Assembly (NCBI GenBank): GCA_029203105.1
Contig: CP119318.1
Coordinates: 4,540,501-4,604,500 of the forward strand
Direction: 5' to 3'
From: Candidatus Kaistia colombiensis
GTDB taxonomy: Bacteria; Pseudomonadota; Alphaproteobacteria; Rhizobiales; Kaistiaceae
DNA: 64,000 nt
Positions 1 to 7,993 of the stretch are shown here, piece after piece (position 1 is the stretch's first letter; the number at the start of each line of letters is the position of its first letter). A program made the translations under genes and the position numbers. Below the pieces are notes generated by a model that was not told where the DNA came from, ran no database searches, and worked only from the letters and a program-made list of their open reading frames with translations.

Positions 1-396
1 GTCACCAAGCAATGCGCTCAGATCGCGAGCACGCTCCCAAAGGCAGATAAACCCTTCCGCCCGATAAGGTTCGGCACCGGTGTTTCCATGGTGATTGATT
101 CCAATGGCAATGAAGCCGTTCTGCGCCAGGCGGGAACCCAGCCATTCGAGCCCGGCTGCGACACCGCCCGTCCCATGCGACAGCAGAACGACCGGATAGG
201 GCCGTCCCTGGGGCCTCAGCTCGGCGTCGCGAGCAACGGGTCCGGCCTTGAGCCAGGAGGACGAAACACTCGGTGGGTTCGACACTGTCTCGACCGCGGG
301 ATACCAGGCGAACCACCGCAGGGGCCGCGGCCCGCCGTCATCCCAATCGGGCCGCTCGGGGTCGAATGTGAGCCCTTCCGTGAAACCGACGCTCAT
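1..396 (-). CDS. alpha/beta hydrolase, predicted dienelactone hydrolase type (partial, C-terminus off the left edge)
   Basis: The frame opens with ATG at 396 and runs 132 codons without a stop to the window edge. The visible part contains the strand-turn-helix VVLLSHGTGG, the usual nucleophile elbow of predicted dienelactone hydrolases, with Ser as the expected nucleophile, followed by an INHHGNTG stretch typical of the same family. The Asp and His of the triad would lie beyond the edge. It follows the GMC oxidoreductase on the same strand after 53 bp, so the two are probably co-transcribed. Other frames here are also open but show no family motifs. Likely role: hydrolysis of an ester or lactone; the substrate cannot be told. 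Confidence 0.75.
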   Translation of the reverse strand, partial: MSVGFTEGLTFDPERPDWDDGGPRPLRWFAWYPAVETVSNPPSVSSSWLKAGPVARDAELRPQGRPYPVVLLSHGTGGVAAGLEWLGSRLAQNGFIAIGINHHGNTGAEPYRAEGFICLWERARDLSALLGD

Positions 397-449
397 CGCA
401 CTCCCCGATGCAGTCCCAAAGTCACGAGAGTTGTCCGAAAGGCGACAGC

Positions 450-2075
450 CTACGCCCCCACCACCTCGCCCGGCGCCGCCTGCCGCACACCGGCGCGATT
501 GCCGCGGATCAGGTCCGATGCCTTTTCGCCGATCATCACCGTCGGCGCATTGGTGTTGGAGGAGACGAGGCGCGGCATGATCGAGCTGTCGCAGACCCGC
601 AACCCCTCGACGCCGTGCACCCGAAGCTCGGGGTCAACGACGGCTTCCTCGCCAAATCCCATCCGGCAGGTGCCGACCGGGTGATAGGCGGTGCGCGCCG
701 CCGAGCGGGCGAACGCCTGATATTCGGCGAGGCTCCGCACGCCCTTTCCGGGAATGTGCTCGGCCGCGATGAACGGCCGGAACGCTTCCTGCGCCATGAT
801 CTCCTGGCTGATCTTCACGCCGTCGACGGCGCGGTCCAGGTCATACGGATCGGAAAAGGCGTTGGTGTCGATGCGCGGCGCATCGTTCGGGTCGGCCGAG
901 CGCAGCGTGACCGAACCGCGCGAGCGCGGGCGCAGGTGATAGGAATTGAGCGTGCAGCCATTGCCGCCGGGTACCGAGCCAACCCCCTTCTCGACGCCGG
1001 CGCCGGGCAGGAAGTGGAATTGCAGATCCGGTGTCTTCTCGGCCCGGTCACCCCACCAGAACGCGCCGCCCTCGACGATATTCGAGGCCACCGGCCCCTT
1101 TCCGAGCGCCAGATATTCGAGCCCCGCCATCACCTTCCAGTGCGGCTTCTTGTATTTGTCGAAGCTGTACGGCCCGGTCAGCTGGTAAACGATGTCGATA
1201 TTGGTGTGGTCCTGCAGGTTCTGGCCGACACCCGGAAGATCGTTGACGACCTCGATGCCGTGCTCGCGAAGATGCGCCGCTGGACCGATGCCGGAAAGCA
1301 TCAGCAGTTTGGGCGAGCCGATCGCGCCGGAGGCGATGATCACCTCGCGGTCGGCGCGCAGGATTTCGCTCCGCCCGTTGGTGGCGATCTCGACGCCGAC
1401 GGCGCGGCCGGATTCGACGACGATACGGCGGGTGAGCACGCCGGTGCGCACTGTCAGGTTCGGCCGCCCGAGCGCCGGATTGAGATAGCCGACCGCCGTG
1501 CTGCAGCGTTTCCCCTTGCGGGTGGTGGTCTGATAGAAACCCGTTCCCGCCTGATGCGCGCCATTGAAGTCCGGGTTGAAGGGCAGGCCGGCTTCCTGCG
1601 CCGCCTGCACGAAAATTCGGGTCAGTGGATGCGGATTGCCGCTGCTGACGCCGAGCGGGCCGCCTTGGCCGTGATAGGCGCCGGCGAAGGTGTCGTTATC
1701 CTCGGAGCGGCGGAACAGCGGCAGAACTTCGCGGAACGACCAGCCGGTGCAGCCCTCTTCCTCGGCCCAGGCGTCATAATCCTCCGGACAGCCGCGGGTG
1801 AAGACCTGCGCGTTGATCGAGCTGCCGCCGCCGAGCACGCGCCCCTGCGGATAGGGGATGGTGCGGCCGTCGATGGACCGGCCTGGCTCCGTCTCATAGC
1901 CCCAGGATAGCGGGCCGGCGGAGATCTTGAAGAAGCCGACCGGCATATGGATGTAGCGATCGGTATCGCGCGGGCCGGCCTCGATGAGCAACACCGACAC
2001 GTCGGCATCCTCGCTCAGCCGGGCGGCCATGACGCAGCCGGCGGAACCGCCGCCGACGATGATGTAGTCCGGCAT
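450..2075 (-). CDS. GMC family oxidoreductase (choline dehydrogenase-like)
   Basis: 541 residues, the normal length for a bacterial FAD-dependent GMC alcohol dehydrogenase. The start MPDYIIVGGGSAGC places the FAD-binding GxGxxG at residues 8-13; a GGGAGGTTGTTGC-ATG ribosome site supports this start over longer upstream options. The C-terminal half carries YHPVGTCRMG (catalytic His near residue 465) and SSNTNAP (the paired Asn). The family oxidises primary or secondary alcohols with FAD, passing electrons to a quinone or oxygen. It lies divergent from cyoA and upstream of a hydrolase gene. It is not next to betaine aldehyde dehydrogenase, so true choline dehydrogenase activity is unlikely to be assignable. 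Confidence 0.88.
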   Translation of the reverse strand: MPDYIIVGGGSAGCVMAARLSEDADVSVLLIEAGPRDTDRYIHMPVGFFKISAGPLSWGYETEPGRSIDGRTIPYPQGRVLGGGSSINAQVFTRGCPEDYDAWAEEEGCTGWSFREVLPLFRRSEDNDTFAGAYHGQGGPLGVSSGNPHPLTRIFVQAAQEAGLPFNPDFNGAHQAGTGFYQTTTRKGKRCSTAVGYLNPALGRPNLTVRTGVLTRRIVVESGRAVGVEIATNGRSEILRADREVIIASGAIGSPKLLMLSGIGPAAHLREHGIEVVNDLPGVGQNLQDHTNIDIVYQLTGPYSFDKYKKPHWKVMAGLEYLALGKGPVASNIVEGGAFWWGDRAEKTPDLQFHFLPGAGVEKGVGSVPGGNGCTLNSYHLRPRSRGSVTLRSADPNDAPRIDTNAFSDPYDLDRAVDGVKISQEIMAQEAFRPFIAAEHIPGKGVRSLAEYQAFARSAARTAYHPVGTCRMGFGEEAVVDPELRVHGVEGLRVCDSSIMPRLVSSNTNAPTVMIGEKASDLIRGNRAGVRQAAPGEVVGA

Positions 2076-2462
2076 GCAACAACCTCCCATCCGCACCGGC
2101 CGGCAGGTTTTTCCCGTCCTGCACGCATTTCTCCGCGCGGCTGGAACCCTGCTTCGCCGGCCCAAAATCCGGCCCAACGGCAGTCTCCCCCCGCCGTTGC
2201 GCTCCGTGTTCGAAGCCTAGCGCATGGTGCGTCGGCGCGCTCCGCCAAAAAGCAGCTCGACCGGCAGAACCGTCCGGGAAATGCCGCGTCGTCGCCGCCG
2301 GCGCGATCCACCGCCTTCCACAACCCTCCCTTGCCGTAAGGGAATATCCTTCTATGTGGGTTCATGCCGGGCGCGGTCAGGGTGCGCCCGGCTTGTTTGT
2401 CGTTTGTCTGCCTTCCGGACCGGTCCCACGCACGCATGGCGCAACAGCACGGGAGCGCTTGA
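2076..2462. other. 387-bp divergent intergenic region upstream of cyoA
   Basis: No gene is supported here. The stretch must hold the leftward promoter for the GMC gene and the rightward promoter for cyoABCD. No clear -35/-10 pair stands out on either strand. The only obvious structure is the hairpin at 2366-2392. The cyoA ribosome site GGGAG lies just before its ATG at 2463. Confidence 0.5.
2366..2392 (+). terminator. GC-rich hairpin with T-rich tail in the cyoA leader
   Basis: The arms GCCGGGCGC (2366-2374) and GCGCCCGGC (2384-2392) pair perfectly over 9 bp around a 9-nt loop, and the next bases are TTGTTTGTCGTTTG. This has the form of a Rho-independent terminator on the plus strand. No plus-strand gene precedes it, and it lies 70 bp upstream of the cyoA start, so it may act as a leader attenuator or end a short leader RNA. 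Confidence 0.45.
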
Positions 2463-3455
2463 ATGACGGAGTGGAAGCGACGCCGAACCGCCGGCCTGAG
2501 ATGGATCGTCCTGGCGAGCGTGGCGTTGACGTGCAGTGGCTGCATCGGCGTGCTCCATCCGAAGGGACCGGTCGGCAATGCTGAGAAGCTGATCCTGATC
2601 AATTCGGTGGCGATCATGCTGACGATCGTCATCCCGACCATTGTCGTGATCCTGTTCGTCGCCTGGTGGTTCCGCGCCTCCAACACACGGGCGAAATACC
2701 AGCCGACCTTCGTCTATTCCGGCCAAGTCGAGCTGATCGTCTGGGCCATCCCGCTCCTTGTCATCCTGCTGCTTGGCGGCATCGCCTGGATCGGCTCGCA
2801 TGACCTCGACCCGCCGAAGCCGCTGGTCGCCGACGTCAAGCCGCTCGAGGTACAGGTCGTCTCGCTCGATTGGAAGTGGCTGTTCCTCTACCCCGAGCAG
2901 GGCATCGCCACGGTCAACCAGCTGGTCATTCCGGCCGCGACGCCGGTGCATTTCGAGCTCACCTCGTCATCGGTGATGAACGCGTTCTTCGTGCCGCAGC
3001 TGGGCGGCATGATCTACACGATGCATGGCATGCGGACGAACCTGAACCTGCTGGCGAACGCGCCGGGCGAGTTCCACGGCCTGTCGTCCAATTATAGCGG
3101 CAACGGCTTCTCCGGCATGCATTTCACCGTCCGCGCCGTGCCGGCGGCGGACTTCGCGAGCTGGCTGCAGACGGCGCAGCAATCGACGGAAGTGCTGGAC
3201 GACGCGGCCTATGTCGCGCTGTCGCATCCGAGCGAGAACGTCGTCCCGGCCATCTACAAGCTCGGCTCGCCGCAGCTCTTCCATTCGATCGTGACGCAGG
3301 TGCTGCCGCCGGGTCCGGGACCGGTGACCGGCCCGATGCATCTCGCCCCGGCCGCCGGCGCCGAGCCGCCCAAGGCGGAAATGCCGGGCATGCCGAAGGC
3401 CGATGCGCCGCGCATGACCGCGCCGGCGACCGCATCGCCCGGACAGGAGGGATAG
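2463..3455 (+). CDS. cyoA: cytochrome bo3 ubiquinol oxidase subunit II
   Basis: 330 residues. An N-terminal signal with lipobox LTCSGC predicts a lipoprotein anchored at Cys27, as in E. coli CyoA. Two membrane segments follow (about 43-67 and 88-108), then a periplasmic cupredoxin domain. Where cytochrome c oxidases have the CuA ligands (Cys-x3-Cys and His), this protein reads SSNYSGNGFSGMHF with no cysteines, so it is a quinol oxidase subunit without CuA. The C-terminal tail is rich in Pro, Ala and Met. First gene of cyoABCD; its TAG stop is one base before the cyoB ATG. Confidence 0.95.
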   Translation: MTEWKRRRTAGLRWIVLASVALTCSGCIGVLHPKGPVGNAEKLILINSVAIMLTIVIPTIVVILFVAWWFRASNTRAKYQPTFVYSGQVELIVWAIPLLVILLLGGIAWIGSHDLDPPKPLVADVKPLEVQVVSLDWKWLFLYPEQGIATVNQLVIPAATPVHFELTSSSVMNAFFVPQLGGMIYTMHGMRTNLNLLANAPGEFHGLSSNYSGNGFSGMHFTVRAVPAADFASWLQTAQQSTEVLDDAAYVALSHPSENVVPAIYKLGSPQLFHSIVTQVLPPGPGPVTGPMHLAPAAGAEPPKAEMPGMPKADAPRMTAPATASPGQEG

Positions 3456-3456
3456 A

Positions 3457-5460
3457 ATGCTGGGGAAGCTGACCTGGGCCGCCATTCCCTTCGACCAGCC
3501 GATCCCTCTGGCCGCGTCCGGGCTGATGATCGTGGTGATGCTGGTCGTCCTCGTCTGGGTCGTGGCCAAGGGCTACGTGCCCTATCTCTGGCGCGAGTGG
3601 ATCACCTCCGTCGATCACAAGCGGATCGGCGTCATGTACACGCTGATGGCGATGGTGATGCTGCTGCGCGGCTTCGTCGACGCGCTGATGATGCGGACGC
3701 AGCAGGCGGTGGCGTTCCAGTCGCAGGGCTACCTGCCGCCGGACCACTACAACCAGATCTTTTCCGCCCACGGCACGATCATGATCTTCTTCGTGGCCAT
3801 GCCTTTCGTCATCGGCCTGATGAACGTCGTCGTGCCCTTGCAGCTCGGCGTCCGCGACGTCGCCTTCCCGACGCTGAATTCCGTCAGCTTCTGGCTCGCC
3901 GCCTCCGGCATGCTGCTGATCAACGTCTCGCTGGTCGTCGGCGAATTCTCGCAGGCCGGCTGGCTGGCCTACCCGCCCCTGTCCGAACTCCAATATTCGC
4001 CCGGCGTCGGCGTCGACTACTACATCTGGGCGCTACAGATATCCGGCGCCGGCACGCTGATGACCGGCATCAACCTGGTCACGACGATCCTGAAGATGCG
4101 CGCCCCCGGCATGAGCTATCTCAGAATGCCGATGTTCTGCTGGACGTCGCTCGCCTCGAACCTTCTGATCGTCGCCGCCTTCCCGATCCTGACCGCCACG
4201 CTCGCCATGCTGGCGCTCGACCGCTACCTCGGCTTCCACTTCTTCACCAATGAAGCCGGCGGCAACATGATGATGTATGTGAATCTGATCTGGATCTGGG
4301 GCCATCCGGAAGTCTACATCCTCATCCTTCCGGTCTTCGGCGTCTTCTCGGAAGTGATCTCGACCTTCTCCAGCAAGCCGTTGTTCGGCTATCGATCGAT
4401 GGTGCTGGCGACGATGTCGATCTGCGTGCTCTCCTTCCTGGTCTGGCTGCATCACTTCTTCACCATGGGCGCCGGCGCCAATGTCAACGCGGTATTCGGC
4501 ATCGCGACGATGATCATCGCCGTGCCGACCGGCGTGAAGGTGTTCAACTGGCTGTTCACCATGTATGGCGGCCGCGTCCGCTTCACCTCGCCGGTGCTCT
4601 GGACCATCGGCTTCATGGTGACCTTCGTCATCGGCGGCATGACCGGCGTGCTCATGGCGGTGCCGCCGGCCGATTTCCTCGTCCACAACAGCCTGTTCCT
4701 GGTGGCGCATTTCCACAATGTCATCATCGGCGGCGTGCTGTTCGGTGCCTTTGCCGGCTACACCTACTGGTTCCCCAAGGCGTTCGGCTTCACCCTCGAC
4801 GAGAGGCTCGGCAAGCTCGCCTTCTGGCTCTGGATCATCGGCTTCTACTTGGCTTTCATGCCGCTCTATGTCGTCGGCCTGCTCGGCATGACGCGGCGCA
4901 TGCAGCATTACGACGTGCCGCAATGGCGGCCTTGGCTGCTGCTCGCCGCGGTCGGCGCGCTGTTCATCCTCGCCGGCATCGTCGCCCAGGCGGCGCAGCT
5001 CTGGGTCAGCATCCGCGACCGCGGCCGGCTGCGCGACGTGTTCGGCGACCCGTGGGACGGCCGCTCGCTGGAATGGGCCACCACCTCGCCGCCGCCGGCC
5101 TTCAATTTCGCCGTGCTGCCCAATGTCGAGGACGAGGAGCCCTATTGGGGCATCAAGCAGCGGGCACTCGCCGAGCAACGCCTGATCCAGGAGCCGGACT
5201 ACGAGGCGATCGAGATGCCGCGCAACTCGCCGACCGGCGTCGTCACCGCCTTCTTCACGACGATCATGGGCTTCGCGCTGATCTGGCACATCTGGTGGAT
5301 GGTGCTGCTCGGCCTCGTCGGCGCTTTCGCTACCTTCGTCGTCTTCGCCTGGCGCGATGTCGACGAATATGAAATCCCGGCCGAGGAAGTGGCGCGGCTG
5401 GATCGCGAGCGGCGGCGGCTACGGGAAGAAGCGCTGGCAACCCTGAGGCAACCGGCATGA
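3457..5460 (+). CDS. cyoB: cytochrome bo3 ubiquinol oxidase subunit I
   Basis: 667 residues, matching the E. coli subunit. It reduces oxygen to water at the haem-CuB centre and pumps protons. The CuB/haem signature WIWGHPEVYI, the LHHFFTMG pair of CuB histidines and VAHFHNVIIGG haem ligands are all present. The quinone-site residues of E. coli CyoB (Arg71, Asp75, His98, Gln101) have counterparts here at Arg71, Asp75, His97 and Gln100, which separates it from cytochrome c oxidases. An AGGAGG ribosome site precedes the ATG. The end overlaps cyoC by ATGA. Confidence 0.97.
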   Translation: MLGKLTWAAIPFDQPIPLAASGLMIVVMLVVLVWVVAKGYVPYLWREWITSVDHKRIGVMYTLMAMVMLLRGFVDALMMRTQQAVAFQSQGYLPPDHYNQIFSAHGTIMIFFVAMPFVIGLMNVVVPLQLGVRDVAFPTLNSVSFWLAASGMLLINVSLVVGEFSQAGWLAYPPLSELQYSPGVGVDYYIWALQISGAGTLMTGINLVTTILKMRAPGMSYLRMPMFCWTSLASNLLIVAAFPILTATLAMLALDRYLGFHFFTNEAGGNMMMYVNLIWIWGHPEVYILILPVFGVFSEVISTFSSKPLFGYRSMVLATMSICVLSFLVWLHHFFTMGAGANVNAVFGIATMIIAVPTGVKVFNWLFTMYGGRVRFTSPVLWTIGFMVTFVIGGMTGVLMAVPPADFLVHNSLFLVAHFHNVIIGGVLFGAFAGYTYWFPKAFGFTLDERLGKLAFWLWIIGFYLAFMPLYVVGLLGMTRRMQHYDVPQWRPWLLLAAVGALFILAGIVAQAAQLWVSIRDRGRLRDVFGDPWDGRSLEWATTSPPPAFNFAVLPNVEDEEPYWGIKQRALAEQRLIQEPDYEAIEMPRNSPTGVVTAFFTTIMGFALIWHIWWMVLLGLVGAFATFVVFAWRDVDEYEIPAEEVARLDRERRRLREEALATLRQPA

Positions 5461-6149
5461 GCGACGTCGCGGTCAGCCCCGGCACGGATCCCTACCGGCT
5501 CGGACATCACCCCCATCCTCCCGGCCATAGCCACGGCCACGGCCACGACGGCGACGAAGCCACCGGCCATGGCGAGGGCGGCCCGGCCTCGAAGCGCATC
5601 GTCGTCGCCTACGGGTTCTGGATCTTCCTGCTCAGCGACATCATCATGTTCTCGGCCTTCTTCGCCACCTATGCGGTGCTGGTCGACGCGACGGCGGGCG
5701 GCCCGACGGGCCAGGACTTGTTCGGGCTGACGCGCGTGGCGATCGAGACGGCGGCCCTGCTGACGTCGAGCTTCGCCTGCGGCCTGGCCATGATCGCCAG
5801 CCAGGTCCGCAATCATCTCTGGACCCAGATCGGCCTGCTCGCCACCGGCCTGCTCGGCCTGGTCTTTCTCGCCCTCGAACTGCAGGAATTCGCGATCATG
5901 ATCGCGGAGGGCGCCGGCCCCGCGCGCAGCGCCTTCCTGTCCGCCTTCTTCGCCCTGGTCGGGCTGCACGGACTGCACGTCTTCTCCGGCCTGCTCTGGC
6001 TCGGCACGATGATGGCGCAGGTGGCGGTCAAGGGCTTCCATCCGCGCATCCTGCGCCGGCTGATGTGCTTCAGCCTGTTCTGGCACGCCCTCGACATCAT
6101 CTGGGTCGCCCTGTTCACGGTTGTCTACCTGATCGGAACGACGTCATGA
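5457..6149 (+). CDS. cyoC: cytochrome bo3 ubiquinol oxidase subunit III
   Basis: 230 residues with five predicted membrane helices, the normal arrangement of quinol oxidase subunit III. The N-terminal cytoplasmic tail is strikingly His-rich (GHHPHPPGHSHGHGHDGD), which may bind metal but has no proven role. The motif KRIVVAYGFWIFLLSDIIMF is typical of the first helix. The ATG overlaps the cyoB stop (ATGA) and its own stop overlaps the cyoD ATG, so translation is coupled along the operon. Confidence 0.95.
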   Translation: MSDVAVSPGTDPYRLGHHPHPPGHSHGHGHDGDEATGHGEGGPASKRIVVAYGFWIFLLSDIIMFSAFFATYAVLVDATAGGPTGQDLFGLTRVAIETAALLTSSFACGLAMIASQVRNHLWTQIGLLATGLLGLVFLALELQEFAIMIAEGAGPARSAFLSAFFALVGLHGLHVFSGLLWLGTMMAQVAVKGFHPRILRRLMCFSLFWHALDIIWVALFTVVYLIGTTS

Positions 6150-6544
6150 GCCCGCATCCCGCTCCCCTCGACCAGCACGACCTCGCGCCCGGCGACGAAC
6201 AGATCTCGGAGACCATCGCCAGCGGCGTGCGCGGCTATCTGGTCGGCTTCATCCTGGCCGTGCTGCTGACCGCCATCTCGTTCTATGTCGCCAAGTCCGA
6301 CCTGCTCTGGGGACCGGGCATCGCGATGGGCCTCGTCGTGTTGGCGATCGCGCAGATGGGCGTCCATCTGGTCTTCTTCCTGCACATCACGACATCGCCG
6401 GACAGCACCAACAATGTGCTGGCGCTGGCGTTTGGCGTGCTGATCGTCTTCCTGGTGCTGGCCGGCTCGCTCTGGATCATGGCGAACCTCGCGCACAACG
6501 TGATGCCGGATCAGATGCAGCAAATGATGAACATGCAGGGCTAG
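6146..6544 (+). CDS. cyoD: cytochrome bo3 ubiquinol oxidase subunit IV
   Basis: 132 residues with three membrane helices, matching the small subunit IV that stabilises the CuB site during assembly. The start is the ATG at 6146, overlapping the cyoC stop; an upstream in-frame extension would run into cyoC and is not needed. The motif AIAQMGVHLVFFLHI is characteristic of CyoD. The last residues are Met/Gln-rich. No cyoE (haem O synthase) follows, so that enzyme must be encoded elsewhere. Confidence 0.95.
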   Translation: MSPHPAPLDQHDLAPGDEQISETIASGVRGYLVGFILAVLLTAISFYVAKSDLLWGPGIAMGLVVLAIAQMGVHLVFFLHITTSPDSTNNVLALAFGVLIVFLVLAGSLWIMANLAHNVMPDQMQQMMNMQG

Positions 6545-6572
6545 CCTGAGCGCGGCACGACGAGGACATGTC

Positions 6573-7973
6573 ATGGCCGATGCAGAAAAGGTCGATGCCC
6601 TCGTTCTCGGGAGCGGCGAAGGCGGAAAATATCTCGCCTGGCATCTGGCGCGATCCGGGCAACGCGTCGTCGTCGTCGAGCGGCGCTGGATCGGTGGCTC
6701 CTGTCCCAACATCAACTGTCTGCCGAGCAAGAACGAGATCTGGAGTGCCAAGGTGGCGGATCTCGTTCGTCACGCCGGCCAGTTCGGCACGCCGACAGAG
6801 GCAATCGCGATCGACATGGCCAAGGTCCGCCAGCGCAAGCGCGCCATGGTCGACGGCCTGATCGCCATGCATCTCGAAAACTACAAGGCAAGCGGCGCCG
6901 AACTGGTCATGGGCAGCGGCCGGCTCCTGGCGCCGAGGACGATCGAGGTTCGGCTCAACGAAGGCGGCATGCGTGTCTTCACCGCCAGCAGGGTTTTCCT
7001 GAATATCGGGACGAGTCCGACCATGCCCGATATTCCCGGCCTCGCCGCAGCCGAGCCGCTCACCCATATCGAAGCGCTCGACCTCGACAGGTTGCCAGCC
7101 CATCTGATCGTCCTCGGAGGCGGTTATGTCGGCCTCGAACTGGCACAGGCCTATCGCCGCTTCGGCAGCCGCGTGACCGTGCTGGACCATGGTACCCGTC
7201 TGGCCAGGCGCGAAGATGCTGACATCGCGGAGCTGATCCGTCAGATCCTCGACAAGGAAGGCATTGAGATCCTCCTCGGTGCCGAGACGCTTTCAGTCGA
7301 TGGTCGATCCGGCGACGAGATCCGGCTGCGGATCCGGACGTCGGCCGGCGAAACGCTCGTCGCCGGCAGCGATCTGCTGGTAGCGGCGGGACGGTCCCCC
7401 AACACATCCGGTATCGGTCTGGAGACGATCGGCATAAATCTGGACCCGCGCGGCTATATCGCCGTCAACGAGCGGCTCGAAACCAGCGTGTCGAATGTCT
7501 GGGCGATCGGCGAATGCGCCGGCAGCCCGCAATTCACCCATGCCTCGCTCGATGATTTCCGCATCATTCGCGACAACCTCGCCGGCGGCAAGCGCAGCAC
7601 GCGCGACAGGCTCGTCCCCTATTGCATGTTCACCGACCCGCCGCTTGCCCGCGTCGGTATGAACGAGGACGAGGCCCGGCACAGTGGTATCGCGGTTCGG
7701 GTGGCGACGATGCCGGCGGCCGCGATTCTAAGGACGCGGACGATCGACGAGCGCGATGGAATGCTGAAGGCGCTGGTGGCCGCCGGGGACGACCGCATTC
7801 TCGGCTTCGCGATGGTCGGCGCCGAGGCTGGCGAGGTGATGGCGGCCGTGCAGACGGCGATGCTGGCAGGCCTTCCCTATGGGGTGCTACGCGATGCCGT
7901 GCTCGCCCATCCGACCATGGCGGAGGGCCTTGGCGCGCTGTTCGGCAAGGTGCCGGCCCGCGAAAAAGCCTGA
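6573..7973 (+). CDS. FAD/NAD(P)-dependent disulfide oxidoreductase (mercuric reductase/lipoamide dehydrogenase-like)
   Basis: 466 residues, class I pyridine nucleotide-disulfide oxidoreductase. FAD site VLGSGEGGKY at residues 11-20; redox-active cysteines in GGSCPNINCLPSK at 44 and 49; NAD(P) site LGGGYVGLELAQ in the middle; the FAD phosphate motif VWAIGECAG; and a C-terminal HPTMAE with the His-Glu dyad. It lacks the paired C-terminal cysteines of MerA and there is no 2-oxoacid dehydrogenase gene near, so neither mercury reduction nor lipoamide dehydrogenase can be claimed. A GAGGACATGTC-ATG ribosome site supports the start. It follows cyoD after 28 bp and is probably in the same transcript. 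Confidence 0.85.
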   Translation: MADAEKVDALVLGSGEGGKYLAWHLARSGQRVVVVERRWIGGSCPNINCLPSKNEIWSAKVADLVRHAGQFGTPTEAIAIDMAKVRQRKRAMVDGLIAMHLENYKASGAELVMGSGRLLAPRTIEVRLNEGGMRVFTASRVFLNIGTSPTMPDIPGLAAAEPLTHIEALDLDRLPAHLIVLGGGYVGLELAQAYRRFGSRVTVLDHGTRLARREDADIAELIRQILDKEGIEILLGAETLSVDGRSGDEIRLRIRTSAGETLVAGSDLLVAAGRSPNTSGIGLETIGINLDPRGYIAVNERLETSVSNVWAIGECAGSPQFTHASLDDFRIIRDNLAGGKRSTRDRLVPYCMFTDPPLARVGMNEDEARHSGIAVRVATMPAAAILRTRTIDERDGMLKALVAAGDDRILGFAMVGAEAGEVMAAVQTAMLAGLPYGVLRDAVLAHPTMAEGLGALFGKVPAREKA

Positions 7974-7993
7974 TCGACCCGGCTTTTCCAGCC

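Noticed and set aside
2..316. 104-codon frame on the minus strand at the left edge
   Set aside because: Another minus-strand frame (1-396) carries the hydrolase nucleophile motif SHGTGG and has an ATG start, so this one is a shadow.
450..2075. Choline dehydrogenase (betA) name
   Set aside because: GMC proteins of this type are widely labelled BetA, but no betB, betI or betaine transport genes are near, so the substrate is not supported.
6573..7973. Mercuric reductase (merA)
   Set aside because: The CPNINC redox pair is present, but the C-terminal cysteine pair and heavy-metal domain of MerA are missing, and no mer genes are near.
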